Source: Methylotenera sp. | Lineage (GTDB): Bacteria; Pseudomonadota; Gammaproteobacteria; Burkholderiales; Methylophilaceae | Direction of reading: 5' to 3' | NCBI GenBank assembly: GCA_020622105.1 | Contig: JAHRYP010000027.1 | Coordinates: 1-32,085, forward strand | DNA: 32,085 nt | Shown here: piece by piece, positions 8,818 to 16,731 of the stretch | How the letters are laid out: every line of letters begins with the position of its first letter | Position numbering within the stretch: position 1 is the stretch's first letter | Position numbers and translations under genes: made by a program | Notes under the pieces: generated by a model | Told to the model about the DNA's origin: nothing | Seen by the model: only the letters and a program-made list of their open reading frames with translations | Databases searched by the model: none

Positions 8818-9648
8818 ATGCATACTACACGTCCTGCCGCCGTGGCCGGTAGCTTTTATCCAGGGCATCGCCAGACACTGGCTGACAATATTCATCAATT
8901 ACTCAAACAGGCTACTGGAAATAATCAGTCGCCAACAACCCTTGATGTACCTTCAGCGCCACCCAAGGCCATTGTAGTGCCACATGCCGGCTATATCTAT
9001 TCAGGCCAAACTGCTGCAATTGCCTATAACAAACTCGCCAGGTGGCACGACACCATCAATCGCGTCATCTTGCTTGGTCCGGTTCATAGGGTTCCGGTGC
9101 GTGGGCTGGCATTGCCAGATGTAGATGCATTTACCACACCACTGGGTGAAGTGAAACTGGATAAAACTGCCATTGCATCAGTCGACCAAATGAAGCAGGT
9201 AGTAGTCAGCTATCCAGCGCATGCACAGGAACACTCACTCGAGGTTCAGCTGCCGTTTCTACAATCAGTACTGGATGATTTTAAACTGGTGCCGTTCGCA
9301 GTTGGTGACGCAACTGCAGAGGAAGTGGCTGAAGTGATTGAAGCGTTATGGGGCGGTCCGGAGACCATTATCGTAGTGAGTTCAGACCTGTCCCATTTCC
9401 TGCCCTACTCAGTCGCAAACGAGGTAGACAAATCTACAGTAAACAACATACTCAACATGCAGGGAGCCTTAACACACCACCAGGCTTGCGGTGGCACGCC
9501 GGTCAATGGCCTGATTCTGGCCGCAAAAAAACACCATTTACATCCGACATTACTGGACTTATGTAACTCCGGGGATACCGCTGGCGATAAAAATCGTGTG
9601 GTTGGCTACGCCGCTTTTACCTTCACCGAGGATACCGCCAATGCCTGA
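8818..9648 (+). CDS. amrB: AmmeMemoRadiSam system protein B (MEMO1 family)
   Basis: A protein of 276 aa of the MEMO1/extradiol-dioxygenase-like fold. It shows TRPAAVAGSFYPG at the N-terminus and conserved histidines H56 (VVPHAGYIYSG), H90 (LGPVHRVPV) and H193 (SSDLSHFLPY), which correspond to the metal-site histidines of the family. The C-terminus has the usual SGDTAGDKNRVVGYAAF. The bacterial function is not established; the family is defined by its genomic link with an AMMECR1-domain protein and a radical SAM enzyme, both of which follow here. GGAGGG (8808-8813) sits 4 nt before the ATG. The last 8 nt overlap amrA, so the products are probably made together. Confidence 0.92.
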   Translation: MHTTRPAAVAGSFYPGHRQTLADNIHQLLKQATGNNQSPTTLDVPSAPPKAIVVPHAGYIYSGQTAAIAYNKLARWHDTINRVILLGPVHRVPVRGLALPDVDAFTTPLGEVKLDKTAIASVDQMKQVVVSYPAHAQEHSLEVQLPFLQSVLDDFKLVPFAVGDATAEEVAEVIEALWGGPETIIVVSSDLSHFLPYSVANEVDKSTVNNILNMQGALTHHQACGGTPVNGLILAAKKHHLHPTLLDLCNSGDTAGDKNRVVGYAAFTFTEDTANA

Positions 9649-10294
9649 AATAACAAGCCATACCAAACATGCTAAAAAATTGCCTGCTGAAAAAATAATT
9701 GCGCATGAGCTCAAAGGCAATGTATTGCTGCCAATTGCGCGCGCTGTCATTTCTGATGCCTTGGGCAGGCAAAGTCAAGCTATAGACGAAAATCAACCAT
9801 GGCTGCATGACAAAGGTGCCAGCTTTGTGACCTTAACCATGAACCAGCATTTGCGTGGCTGCATTGGCTCTCTTGAGGCACACAGACCACTGCTGCTCGA
9901 TGTGAAAGCCAATGCTTATGCTGCGGCTTTTCGCGACCCCAGATTCTCGCCGCTGACTATCGCCGAGCTTGATACGACAGAGATAGAAATTTCGCTGCTG
10001 TCACCCCAGCAGCCGATTTATTTTAAAAATGAAGCTGACGCTCTGGCCCAGTTACAGCCACAGATTGACGGGGTTGTGTTCAAGTATGGCCATTACCGAA
10101 GCACGTTCTTGCCGCAGGTGTGGGAGCAATTAACTGACGCAAAAACATTTATGGCGCACCTCAAACATAAAGCGGGACTGTATCCAGAGTTTTGGCACGA
10201 TGACGTCGAGCTATATCGTTATACGGTCACAAAATTCAAAGAAAAAGACCTGCCCGCAGAACGCAACAACAATACTGAGAGCTTGGGATCATGA
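9641..10294 (+). CDS. amrA: AmmeMemoRadiSam system protein A (AMMECR1 domain)
   Basis: A protein of 217 aa. The AMMECR1 domain is recognised by FVTLTMNQHLRGCIGSLEA (62-80), whose LRGCIG core is the family hallmark, and by FRDPRFSPLT and the C-terminal WEQLTDAKTFMAHLKHKAGL. Biochemical function is unknown in bacteria. The ATG at 9641 is preferred over a GTG at 9596, because the longer form would overlap amrB by 53 nt while the ATG gives an 8-nt overlap and the usual N-terminus. Its stop overlaps the amrS start as ATGA. The gene is therefore the middle of a tightly coupled three-gene unit. Confidence 0.9.
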   Translation: MPEITSHTKHAKKLPAEKIIAHELKGNVLLPIARAVISDALGRQSQAIDENQPWLHDKGASFVTLTMNQHLRGCIGSLEAHRPLLLDVKANAYAAAFRDPRFSPLTIAELDTTEIEISLLSPQQPIYFKNEADALAQLQPQIDGVVFKYGHYRSTFLPQVWEQLTDAKTFMAHLKHKAGLYPEFWHDDVELYRYTVTKFKEKDLPAERNNNTESLGS

Positions 10295-11376
10295 TTGATA
10301 ACGCACACTATCTCGCACGATACTGGCATATGCTGAATGATGGCCGCATGCAATGCGACCTTTGCCCCAGAGACTGCAAACTGCATGAGGGGCAGCGCGG
10401 CGCGTGTTTTGTGCGCATGCGTGAAGGTGATCAGATGATACTGACCACCTATGGCCGCTCATCCGGCTTCTGCATAGACCCCATAGAGAAAAAACCACTC
10501 AACCATTTTTACCCCGGCAGCAGTGTTTTGTCTTTTGGCACGGCTGGCTGCAATCTGGCATGTAAATTCTGCCAGAACTGGGATATCAGTAAATCGAAAG
10601 ATATGGATCAATTGATGGATCAGGCTTCACCCATTGCGATAGCTACCGCTGCGGCAGAACATCATTGCAAGAGCGTAGCATTTACCTACAACGACCCTGT
10701 CATTTTTGCTGAGTATGCCATGGATGTCGCTGATGCCTGTCACGAGCGCGGCATTAAAACTGTTGCTGTCACCGCCGGTTATATGCACGAGATTCCAAGG
10801 CGTGACTTTTACACAAAAATGGATGCGGCTAATGTAGACCTTAAAGCTTTTACCGAAGATTTTTACTACAAACTTACCGGTTCTCAGTTGCAGCCGGTAC
10901 TGGATACGCTGACCTACCTTAAACATGAAACCGATGTGTGGTTTGAGATTACCACATTGCTGATTCCCGGTAAGAATGATTCCGACGAAGAGATTACTGC
11001 AATGTGTCAATGGATTAAAAAAGAGTTAGGCGCTGACGTTCCGCTGCATTTTTCTGCTTTCCATCCTGATTACAAAATGCCTGATATTCCATCTACGCCA
11101 AAGGCAACTTTGGTGCGCGCACGAGAAATCGGCATGCGCGAAGGTCTGCATTATGTTTATACCGGCAATGTGCACAATCTTAAGGGTGATACCACATTCT
11201 GCCCGGATTGCAAGGCGCCGCTTATTGTGCGCGACTGGTATCAGATACACCAATATCATTTGACCTCAGATGGGTGCTGCCCGGATTGCAAAACCCCTAT
11301 CGCCGGACGCTTTGATCCGGTAGCGGAACATTTTGGCAGAAGACGTATTCCAATTATTATTGGCGCCTATGCCTAG
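10291..11376 (+). CDS. amrS: AmmeMemoRadiSam system radical SAM enzyme
   Basis: A protein of 361 aa related to pyruvate formate-lyase activating enzymes. The radical SAM cluster motif CxxxCxxC is at C87, C91 and C94 (GCNLACKFCQNW). An N-terminal Cys set (C22, C25, C29, C39) and two C-terminal CPDC pairs near residues 305 and 330 look like additional metal-binding knuckles. The sequence also has FTYNDPVIFAEYAMD and HFSAFHPDYKM, typical of this subfamily. The reaction and substrate are unknown; the partner genes amrA and amrB overlap it directly upstream. The alpha/beta hydrolase starts 14 nt after the stop and is probably on the same transcript. Confidence 0.93.
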   Translation: MIDNAHYLARYWHMLNDGRMQCDLCPRDCKLHEGQRGACFVRMREGDQMILTTYGRSSGFCIDPIEKKPLNHFYPGSSVLSFGTAGCNLACKFCQNWDISKSKDMDQLMDQASPIAIATAAAEHHCKSVAFTYNDPVIFAEYAMDVADACHERGIKTVAVTAGYMHEIPRRDFYTKMDAANVDLKAFTEDFYYKLTGSQLQPVLDTLTYLKHETDVWFEITTLLIPGKNDSDEEITAMCQWIKKELGADVPLHFSAFHPDYKMPDIPSTPKATLVRAREIGMREGLHYVYTGNVHNLKGDTTFCPDCKAPLIVRDWYQIHQYHLTSDGCCPDCKTPIAGRFDPVAEHFGRRRIPIIIGAYA

Positions 11377-11390
11377 AATGAAGGTGCTTT

Positions 11391-12038
11391 ATGTCACAAG
11401 CCTTTGAAAAACTCGTTCATATTACTGCAGACAGTGTGCGTATTGAAGGGTTGCTGGAACTACCGGAGCATGCCAGAGGAATAGTCATTTTTGCACATGG
11501 TAGCGGCAGTAGCCGGCATAGCCCGCGTAATAATTATGTAGCAAGAATTTTGCATTCAAGCGGTATCGGCACATTGTTGCTTGATCTGCTGACGCAAGAT
11601 GAAGATATGGACTACAAAGCCCGCTTTGATATCCCTTTACTCACCAGGCGTTTATTAGCAGCAACGCATTGGCTACAGACTGAACAGCAGACTCAACACC
11701 TGCCGATTGCTTACTTTGGCGCTAGCACTGGTGCCGCTGCGGCATTGCAAGCCGCTGCAGTGCTCGGCAACAAAATCAGCGCAGTCGTTTCACGTGGCGG
11801 TCGACCAGACTTGGCAGGAGCAGATGACTTAAGCATGGTAGTCTCTCCAACATTATTACTGATAGGCGGTCTTGACGACATCGTGATCGAATTGAACCAG
11901 GAAGCCTATAGCCAAATACACTGCACCAAGCATATTACTATCATTCCCAACGCGACCCACCTATTTGAAGAACCTGGAGCGCTGGAAACAGTTGCCAGTC
12001 TTGCCAGCGATTGGTTTAAACAATATATGATGAAATAA
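11391..12038 (+). CDS. Dienelactone-hydrolase-like alpha/beta hydrolase
   Basis: A protein of 215 aa with an alpha/beta hydrolase fold. The oxyanion region is VIFAHGSGSSRHSPRN, the nucleophile elbow is GASTG (S112), and D162 and H190 (NATHLFEE) complete a likely catalytic triad. The conserved SRGGRPDLA segment is typical of the group often annotated as dienelactone hydrolase and sometimes fused to a phosphoribosyltransferase domain. Such a phosphoribosyltransferase is encoded separately and convergently at 12304-12924. The substrate is unknown. It lies 14 nt after amrS and has a start ATG preceded by AAGG. Confidence 0.82.
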   Translation: MSQAFEKLVHITADSVRIEGLLELPEHARGIVIFAHGSGSSRHSPRNNYVARILHSSGIGTLLLDLLTQDEDMDYKARFDIPLLTRRLLAATHWLQTEQQTQHLPIAYFGASTGAAAALQAAAVLGNKISAVVSRGGRPDLAGADDLSMVVSPTLLLIGGLDDIVIELNQEAYSQIHCTKHITIIPNATHLFEEPGALETVASLASDWFKQYMMK

Positions 12039-12090
12039 GATATTAATGGGCATTTCTATTGCTTCAGTTTTAACTCCGGGTTACGCCCAA

Positions 12091-12213
12091 CACGCTGCGA
12101 GCGTGGCGGGGAGCGATCCATTCATTGCAAGTAGCGTAAATTAAAATCAAAACTGGATTGCAGCGTCGATTCTCTCCTTCAGACCAAACTTGCTACTTTA
12201 GTAGCTTAGTTTG
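12091..12213. repeat. Intergenic inverted repeats and a REP-like copy between convergent genes
   Basis: The 265-bp gap between the hydrolase and the phosphoribosyltransferase carries several secondary-structure elements. CACGCT-GCG-AGCGTG lies at 12091-12105. Positions 12149-12179 are a reverse-strand copy of a sequence also found at 18598-18628. An imperfect hairpin lies at 12185-12213 (CAAACT/AGTTTG outer arms, GCTAC/GTAGC inner arms). The last may terminate transcription between the convergent genes, but no T run follows it. Confidence 0.5.
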
Positions 12214-12303
12214 ATGGGGATACCCTTTACGGGTACACATTGACGTTACTGCGTACCAGTACGATAGACTTCGTCACAAATAAATTGCAGCAAATCAATA
12301 ATG

Positions 12304-12924
12304 CTATTTATGCAAAACTTTTATCACCTCTTCATCTTCCACTTGTGGGAAATTAACATAGAACTGTCCCACTGCCCTGAAATTATCCGGGGTATCCAGA
12401 CATACGACCTGATCGGCCAATGGCTGGATTTTTCTGAGCGTTTCCGGCGGTGAAACCGGTATGGCACATATCAATCTGGCCGGTTTTCTGCTGCGTAAGC
12501 CATGCAATGCAGAAATCATGGTAGCGCCAGTGGCGAGTCCATCATCAATGACAATGACAACACGTCCGGCAGGATCTATGGGGGAGCGCACCGGCGTATA
12601 TTGGGCACGCCGCTGTCTGATCGTTGCCATCTGCTGCTGCCTTTCAGCCTCAATATACTCACTATCAGCGCCGACAGATGCGGCATGATCAGCAATATAA
12701 GTCCAGCCGCTTTCATCAATTGAGCCAATAGCTAATTCCGGATAATCCGGCGCACGTAATTTACGCACAAGCACCACGTCAAACTCACCATCCAATTGAT
12801 CGGCAATTATTTTAGCCATTGGCACTGCACCGCGGGGGATTGCCAGAATTAAAGGATTTTTACCCTGGTAGTCTTTAAGTTGTTCTGCTAAAAGAATAGC
12901 TGCTTCGTTACGATCATGAAACAT
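12304..12924 (-). CDS. Phosphoribosyltransferase-family protein
   Basis: A protein of 206 aa with a type I phosphoribosyltransferase fold. The PRPP-binding loop is VVIVIDDGLATGAT (122-135), and the N-terminal LAIPRGAVPMAK and VLVRKLRAPDYPELAIGSI segments are typical of the COG1926-like group found in stress loci. The base or acceptor is unknown. The group is often fused to, or next to, a dienelactone-hydrolase-like protein, as here. It lies 26 nt downstream of a second phosphoribosyltransferase in the same orientation. A weak GAGA precedes the ATG. Confidence 0.85.
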   Translation of the reverse strand: MFHDRNEAAILLAEQLKDYQGKNPLILAIPRGAVPMAKIIADQLDGEFDVVLVRKLRAPDYPELAIGSIDESGWTYIADHAASVGADSEYIEAERQQQMATIRQRRAQYTPVRSPIDPAGRVVIVIDDGLATGATMISALHGLRSRKPARLICAIPVSPPETLRKIQPLADQVVCLDTPDNFRAVGQFYVNFPQVEDEEVIKVLHK

Positions 12925-12950
12925 TATCAGATAATCTCAATTTAAATGGC

Positions 12951-13517
12951 TTAATTGATTCTGGGCTGTAATAAATCAATTTTGAAATCAGCCTCATATG
13001 GTGGCACGTTACATTCAATGATATTGCCAGGCGCCACATCGAGCCGCACACCTGCAATATCTGTACGCACAGGGAGCTTATTGGCACCGCGATCAACCAG
13101 TACTATCGTACGTATTTCTGCAGCCTGCCTGGTTGCCAGATATTCTATTGCCCGCAGCATGGAATGACCGTGATACATCACATCATCGACCACCAGCACC
13201 GTAGCACCGGTTAAATCCAAGTTCGAATGTTCCGGATTTTCTGTAAGTTTGGTTTCCGGATGCAGCAGCGTCAGGTCATCCGCATAACGCTTGATCTGCA
13301 AATGCAGCATAGTGATATTGGTCATATCAAACTGATTCATCAATTTGGCATACAACATTTCAGCCAGCGGTGCGCCGCGACGCAGTATGCCAACCAACAC
13401 AACACGTTCTTTACCCCGGATAAATCCACTGGCCTGCCATGCCATCGCATCAATCACGGCATCAAGCTGTATTTTTGGATACAGGCAGGTTCTATCGCCT
13501 TCTGGTGGAAAGTCCAT
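12951..13517 (-). CDS. Phosphoribosyltransferase, PyrR/hypoxanthine type
   Basis: A protein of 188 aa. The PRPP loop reads VLVVDDVMYHGHSM (107-120), close to the PyrR form, and VGILRRGAPLAEML (42-55) matches the PyrR substrate-loop region. PyrR homologues regulate pyrimidine genes or act as uracil phosphoribosyltransferases, but no pyr gene adjoins it and the His-rich loop departs from the usual TGRT. The role may be salvage or stress related. It sits between a secreted protein gene (32 nt upstream) and a second phosphoribosyltransferase (26 nt downstream), probably one transcript. Confidence 0.8.
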   Translation of the reverse strand: MDFPPEGDRTCLYPKIQLDAVIDAMAWQASGFIRGKERVVLVGILRRGAPLAEMLYAKLMNQFDMTNITMLHLQIKRYADDLTLLHPETKLTENPEHSNLDLTGATVLVVDDVMYHGHSMLRAIEYLATRQAAEIRTIVLVDRGANKLPVRTDIAGVRLDVAPGNIIECNVPPYEADFKIDLLQPRIN

Positions 13518-13549
13518 GCAGGCTCCCTTATCTACACGACTATCAAATA

Positions 13550-14074
13550 TTACTTAGGCCAAAGGAAGACAATTCTCTGATGTTTTTTGGCAACGATCTT
13601 CACCGTGTTGTTTTTTATGACGCCGTCATGCTCAGCGGTGATTTGGTAACTCCCCAATGGCAGATCTGCCAGAAAAAAGGGCCCTTCAGTCGTCGTATCT
13701 ACCACCAGATTGCCTTTGCTGTCCTTCATTTGCAGCTGCACCTCAGCCAAGTACTCTTCAATACGGTCGTTTTCTTGAGGGTCTGTTTTCTGCACAAATA
13801 CAATTTCCAGCAGATATTCCTTGGCACGAGATTTAAACTGACTGACTTCATCACTACTGATACCGCCAGAGATGTAGCAAACTTCATCCGGGCTTACTTT
13901 GTGCGGCAAGCATTTCTGAAAGTCCACCTCAGTGGCAATATCATCCGATTTCGCAATCTCCAATTCATGCGTCTCAGACAAGTCCTCCGGTGGCAGAAAG
14001 CCCATTGCCGTAGCATGAAACGTACTGAGAAACAGAATTGTTATCGCGGAAGAAATTAATCTGAAATATTGCAT
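13550..14074 (-). CDS. Secreted protein with carboxypeptidase-regulatory-like fold, function unknown
   Basis: A protein of 174 aa. It has a signal peptide (about residues 1-23, ending ATA before MGFLPP) and so is predicted to be periplasmic. The C-terminal half (about 105-174) contains GPFFLADLPLGSYQITAEH, a pattern of beta-sandwich carboxypeptidase-regulatory-like domains. Two Cys (in KCLPH and EVCYISGG) could form a disulfide. No specific function is recognised. It is the first gene of a minus-strand group with the two phosphoribosyltransferases. A 206-aa frame on the opposite strand is antisense to it and was rejected. Confidence 0.7.
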   Translation of the reverse strand: MQYFRLISSAITILFLSTFHATAMGFLPPEDLSETHELEIAKSDDIATEVDFQKCLPHKVSPDEVCYISGGISSDEVSQFKSRAKEYLLEIVFVQKTDPQENDRIEEYLAEVQLQMKDSKGNLVVDTTTEGPFFLADLPLGSYQITAEHDGVIKNNTVKIVAKKHQRIVFLWPK

Positions 14075-14200
14075 GTGGGACTTCTTTCTTATTATTTAAT
14101 TTAAATAACCTGCCAGAAAACACTTAAGGCCTGATCTATCATTTGACGGAGAAATAGATTAAACCCACATTACGTTTTAATAATACTCCGAACTAACTGA

Positions 14201-14742
14201 TTATTTAACTTCAATATTACGTTTTTTAGAGGACTCGGCCTTAGGTAAGGTGATTTCCAAAACACCATCTTTCAGTGAAGCCGCCGCCTTGGTGGAGTCT
14301 ACAGAACCTGGCAAGGTAAATGACCGCGCAAAGGCAGAACTTGAAATTTCCCGCCGATGATAATCCCCTTTTTCCTCTTTCTTCTCAGTTTTGTTCTCGC
14401 CTTTAATCGTGAGCAAATTATCAGTAAGCGAAATGGTTAAATCCTTTTTATCTACACCGGGCACTTCTGCACGGACTAATATTTCATTATCACGATCTAC
14501 CACATCAATATTGGGCAAGCGCTGTCCTTTAAACTCAAGCAGACTATCACCAAACAAAGATCCATCACCGGAAAGTCACGCCCATGCCATAAAGATGGAA
14601 AACCGCCCAAAAAACGATCAAAAACACGTTCCATTTCAGCAATTGGGTGCTTAATAACAGAGGGTGCAGTTTGTGTCGGGCTAGTTTTAGTCTTTGCAAC
14701 TGACGTGCTTTCAGTGATTGGTATATTTTTCTCTTTAGCCAT
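14201..14742 (-). pseudogene. Hsp20-family small heat-shock protein, frameshifted
   Basis: Two frames form one Hsp20. The N-terminal part starts at ATG 14742, with AGGAG 7 nt upstream, and contains PIAEMERVFDRFLGGFPSLW. The alpha-crystallin domain is in the other frame down to 14201 (PNIDVVDRDNEILVRAEVPG, DNLLTIKGE, GVLEITLPK and a C-terminal NIEVK tail). The break is near 14572-14574. Adding one T to the TTT run (coding strand) would read GRDFSGDGSLFGDSLLEF and restore about 180 aa. Hsp20 proteins hold unfolded proteins as ATP-independent oligomers. Without the repair, the second frame could start at its own ATG (14557) and make a 118-aa protein with an almost complete crystallin domain. Either a real mutation or a base-calling loss is possible. 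Confidence 0.8.
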
Positions 14743-14781
14743 AATTTTCTCCTTATTATTAAATATTTGAGACAAATTAAC

Positions 14782-15198
14782 TTAAGATGCCATTCGCTCC
14801 TGTGAAAGCGGGCAAATAATAATGCGCAAGAATCGATGCTCCATATCGCCGATTTCACAGAAAAATACTTTGGCAATAAGGCGCGCTCCTCTGAGGCTAA
14901 TCACCTCAAACTTATAACCAACACGTGAAAGAAAATGTAGATATGGATTCAGGTTGGAGCCTTCCATAAGTGACACATTTTTCAACTGCGGCAGCAGTCG
15001 GGAAATATGCTGCCATATCAACTCTGAAGGTAAGCAGCCTAATAGTTTACCGCCAGCTTTATTGCATTCAGTGATCATGCCATTGTAATGCAAGGTTAAA
15101 ACCAATCTATTTTCATCACTCTCTTCACTTGCCACCACATGTTTTGCAACTGAAGCGCGTTTGTATTCAATAAGAGGGGGTGTTCGCTGACTAATCAT
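14782..15198 (-). CDS. Single PAS-domain protein upstream of Hsp20
   Basis: A protein of 138 aa. Residues about 30-75 read as a PAS core (LTLHYNGMITECNKAGGKLL followed by GCLPSELIWQHISRLLPQL), and the rest is consistent with the remaining PAS beta-sheet. No output domain, membrane segment or signal peptide is seen. It may be a small sensor or an adaptor. GGAG lies 8 nt before the ATG. The hsp20 start follows 39 nt after its stop, so the two are probably co-transcribed. Ligand and partner are unknown. Confidence 0.65.
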   Translation of the reverse strand: MISQRTPPLIEYKRASVAKHVVASEESDENRLVLTLHYNGMITECNKAGGKLLGCLPSELIWQHISRLLPQLKNVSLMEGSNLNPYLHFLSRVGYKFEVISLRGARLIAKVFFCEIGDMEHRFLRIIICPLSQERMAS

Positions 15199-15679
15199 TG
15201 CAATATCTCCTTCACTGCATTCCGCTAACCATCCATTTCATAAATCACCGCAAATTCACAAAATTTAACGCTACGGCAACATACGCAAGAGCATCAACAT
15301 AGCTCTGACATAACCACCAGTGCCTGATTTTGAATGAATAAACAATACTTTCAGCCTGAATACTTACGGATTTCACAACACTCGTTATCTCTACTGGAAA
15401 AGTATCAGGACGACCATAATTCATTGAATGAACTGAAATTTACAGTCTAATTTCGATTAAAAAAATTAGTGCAAGCACGTAAGGGCTAACACGTAGTCTC
15501 ACAAACCTTTAATCCATGCGGACTATTAAAAAATTTATCATTTATTATTTTTAATCTGAAGTTTTGGCAGCTCTTATACGTGCTCGCGCGGATTATATAA
15601 ATGCAGAAATGTTGTTACTTTATCTCGACTACGGTTCATAAATATTTTCTGAATCAATGTATTGCAGAGGTAATACACC
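15199..15679. other. Intergenic region between PAS protein and nitroreductase
   Basis: This 481-bp gap separates divergent genes. No convincing coding frame is seen. It holds the second copy of a 22-bp sequence (15575-15596, core TCGCGCGGATTAT) also present at 8631-8652, and a 13-bp palindrome TTCATTGAATGAA (15420-15432). Both divergent promoters should lie here, but no clear -35/-10 pair was found. Confidence 0.6.
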
Positions 15680-16225
15680 ATGCAGTTACCGGAATTAGAA
15701 CAAACTATATTTGAGACTATTTTAGGTAGACGCTCTGTGCGTAGCTTTGCGCCCAGAAAAGTTGAACCGGCTATTCTAAAAACCTTACTGGAAGCAGCGG
15801 TTTGGGCGCCAACTGCACTACATAAAGAGCCATGGGGCTTTGTCATCGTACAAAATAAGGACATATTAAAAAATATCTCAGACCTTGCAAAACCGCTATT
15901 TATTGAAGAACTTAAAAAATTCGGCACCAGAGAAGATGTGTTAAAACATACGGATGGCAACCTGTTTTACGATGCAGGGACGCTAATTATTATTTGTGGC
16001 AAAACCAATGGGCATCTACCGATTGCTGATTGCTGGATGGCTGCTGAGAACATGATACTCGCTGCCTGCGCCAGCACCAGAAGCGTGTGGTGACCGCATT
16101 ACTGGCAGTGTTTGCCGACGATCATTAGGTATCCCAGAACATTCATGTGTTCTGGTTATTATTACCAAGCAGAGTCCGCGCCCAGTTCACGTAAGGCGCC
16201 ATTGATACTTAACACTATCACTTGA
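15680..16225 (+). pseudogene. Nitroreductase-family protein, disrupted in its C-terminal third
   Basis: The first 414 bp code for a normal nitroreductase N-terminus (ILGRRSVRSFAPRKVEP, EAAVWAPTALHKEPWGFVIV, IADCWMAAENMILAACA), an FMN-dependent NAD(P)H oxidoreductase family. Translation stops at 16093, but the family C-terminus continues in shifted frames: TALLAVFADDH, then LGIPEHSCVLVIIT, then AESAPSSRKAPLILN, ending at TGA 16223-16225. Each switch is explained by one missing base near short runs (about 16090, 16126 and 16169), and the total of 182 codons is the usual family length. It is either a pseudogene or affected by several one-base sequence losses. AGAGG lies 9 nt before the ATG. Confidence 0.75.
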
Positions 16226-16275
16226 TTATATTATTCTGATAATGCAGCTTTTTCTATAGATTAGGAGAAGAGCTA

Positions 16276-16731
16276 ATGTATAAGCACATACTCTGCCCGA
16301 TTGATGGTAGTGAGACAGCGAACGCAGGAATGCACGAGGCCATTCAGTTTGCGAAAGAACATAATGCGCAGCTACATTTTCTTCATGTGATAGACACTTA
16401 TATACCTATCGTTGATATGTCCGGCGATTTCAACATCACATACATGATAGATATTCTGCGTGAAAATGGTGCAAAGATTATCAAAAAAGCGGCTGCAGCA
16501 GCCGAAAAAGCAGGGGTAAATGCAGATACAAAAACCATTGAATCGGTCGGCGGTAGAACAGCATACTATATTGTTCAGGAAGCCGAAAACTGGCCCGCAG
16601 ACTTGATAATAATGGGTACGCACGGCCTGCGCGGCATCAGCCGTTTAGTCATGGGCAGTGATGCCGAAAATGTACTTCGCACTAGCAATGTACCGATTTT
16701 ACTGGTGAAGAGTCCTCATGCAGAAAGGTGA
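16276..16731 (+). CDS. Universal stress protein, UspA family
   Basis: A protein of 151 aa with one Usp domain. D10 (CPIDGS) and the ATP-binding motif G-x2-G-x9-G-S (G114, G117, G127, S128) are present, so it should bind ATP. Usp proteins of this type accumulate under energy or oxygen limitation. AGGAG lies about 8 nt before the ATG. The stop TGA overlaps the start region of the cfa gene (a run of GTG/ATG codons from 16728), so the two are coupled. Confidence 0.9.
   Translation: MYKHILCPIDGSETANAGMHEAIQFAKEHNAQLHFLHVIDTYIPIVDMSGDFNITYMIDILRENGAKIIKKAAAAAEKAGVNADTKTIESVGGRTAYYIVQEAENWPADLIIMGTHGLRGISRLVMGSDAENVLRTSNVPILLVKSPHAER

Noticed and set aside
9596-9640. GTG-initiated extension of amrA
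   Set aside because: It would overlap amrB by 53 nt; ATG 9641 gives an 8-nt overlap and a normal N-terminus.
13439-14059. 206-aa open frame on the plus strand
   Set aside because: It is antisense to the secreted-protein gene and the start of the phosphoribosyltransferase gene, has no plausible ribosome-binding site and reads like compositionally odd shadow sequence.
14767-14780. FNR-like site before hsp20 (TTGAGACAAATTAA)
   Set aside because: Only part of the consensus matches (TTGA and an imperfect second half), too weak to support.
16202-16232. TTGATA/TATATT promoter before the usp gene
   Set aside because: Spacer of 19 bp and overlap with the nitroreductase end make it unconvincing in such AT-rich sequence.
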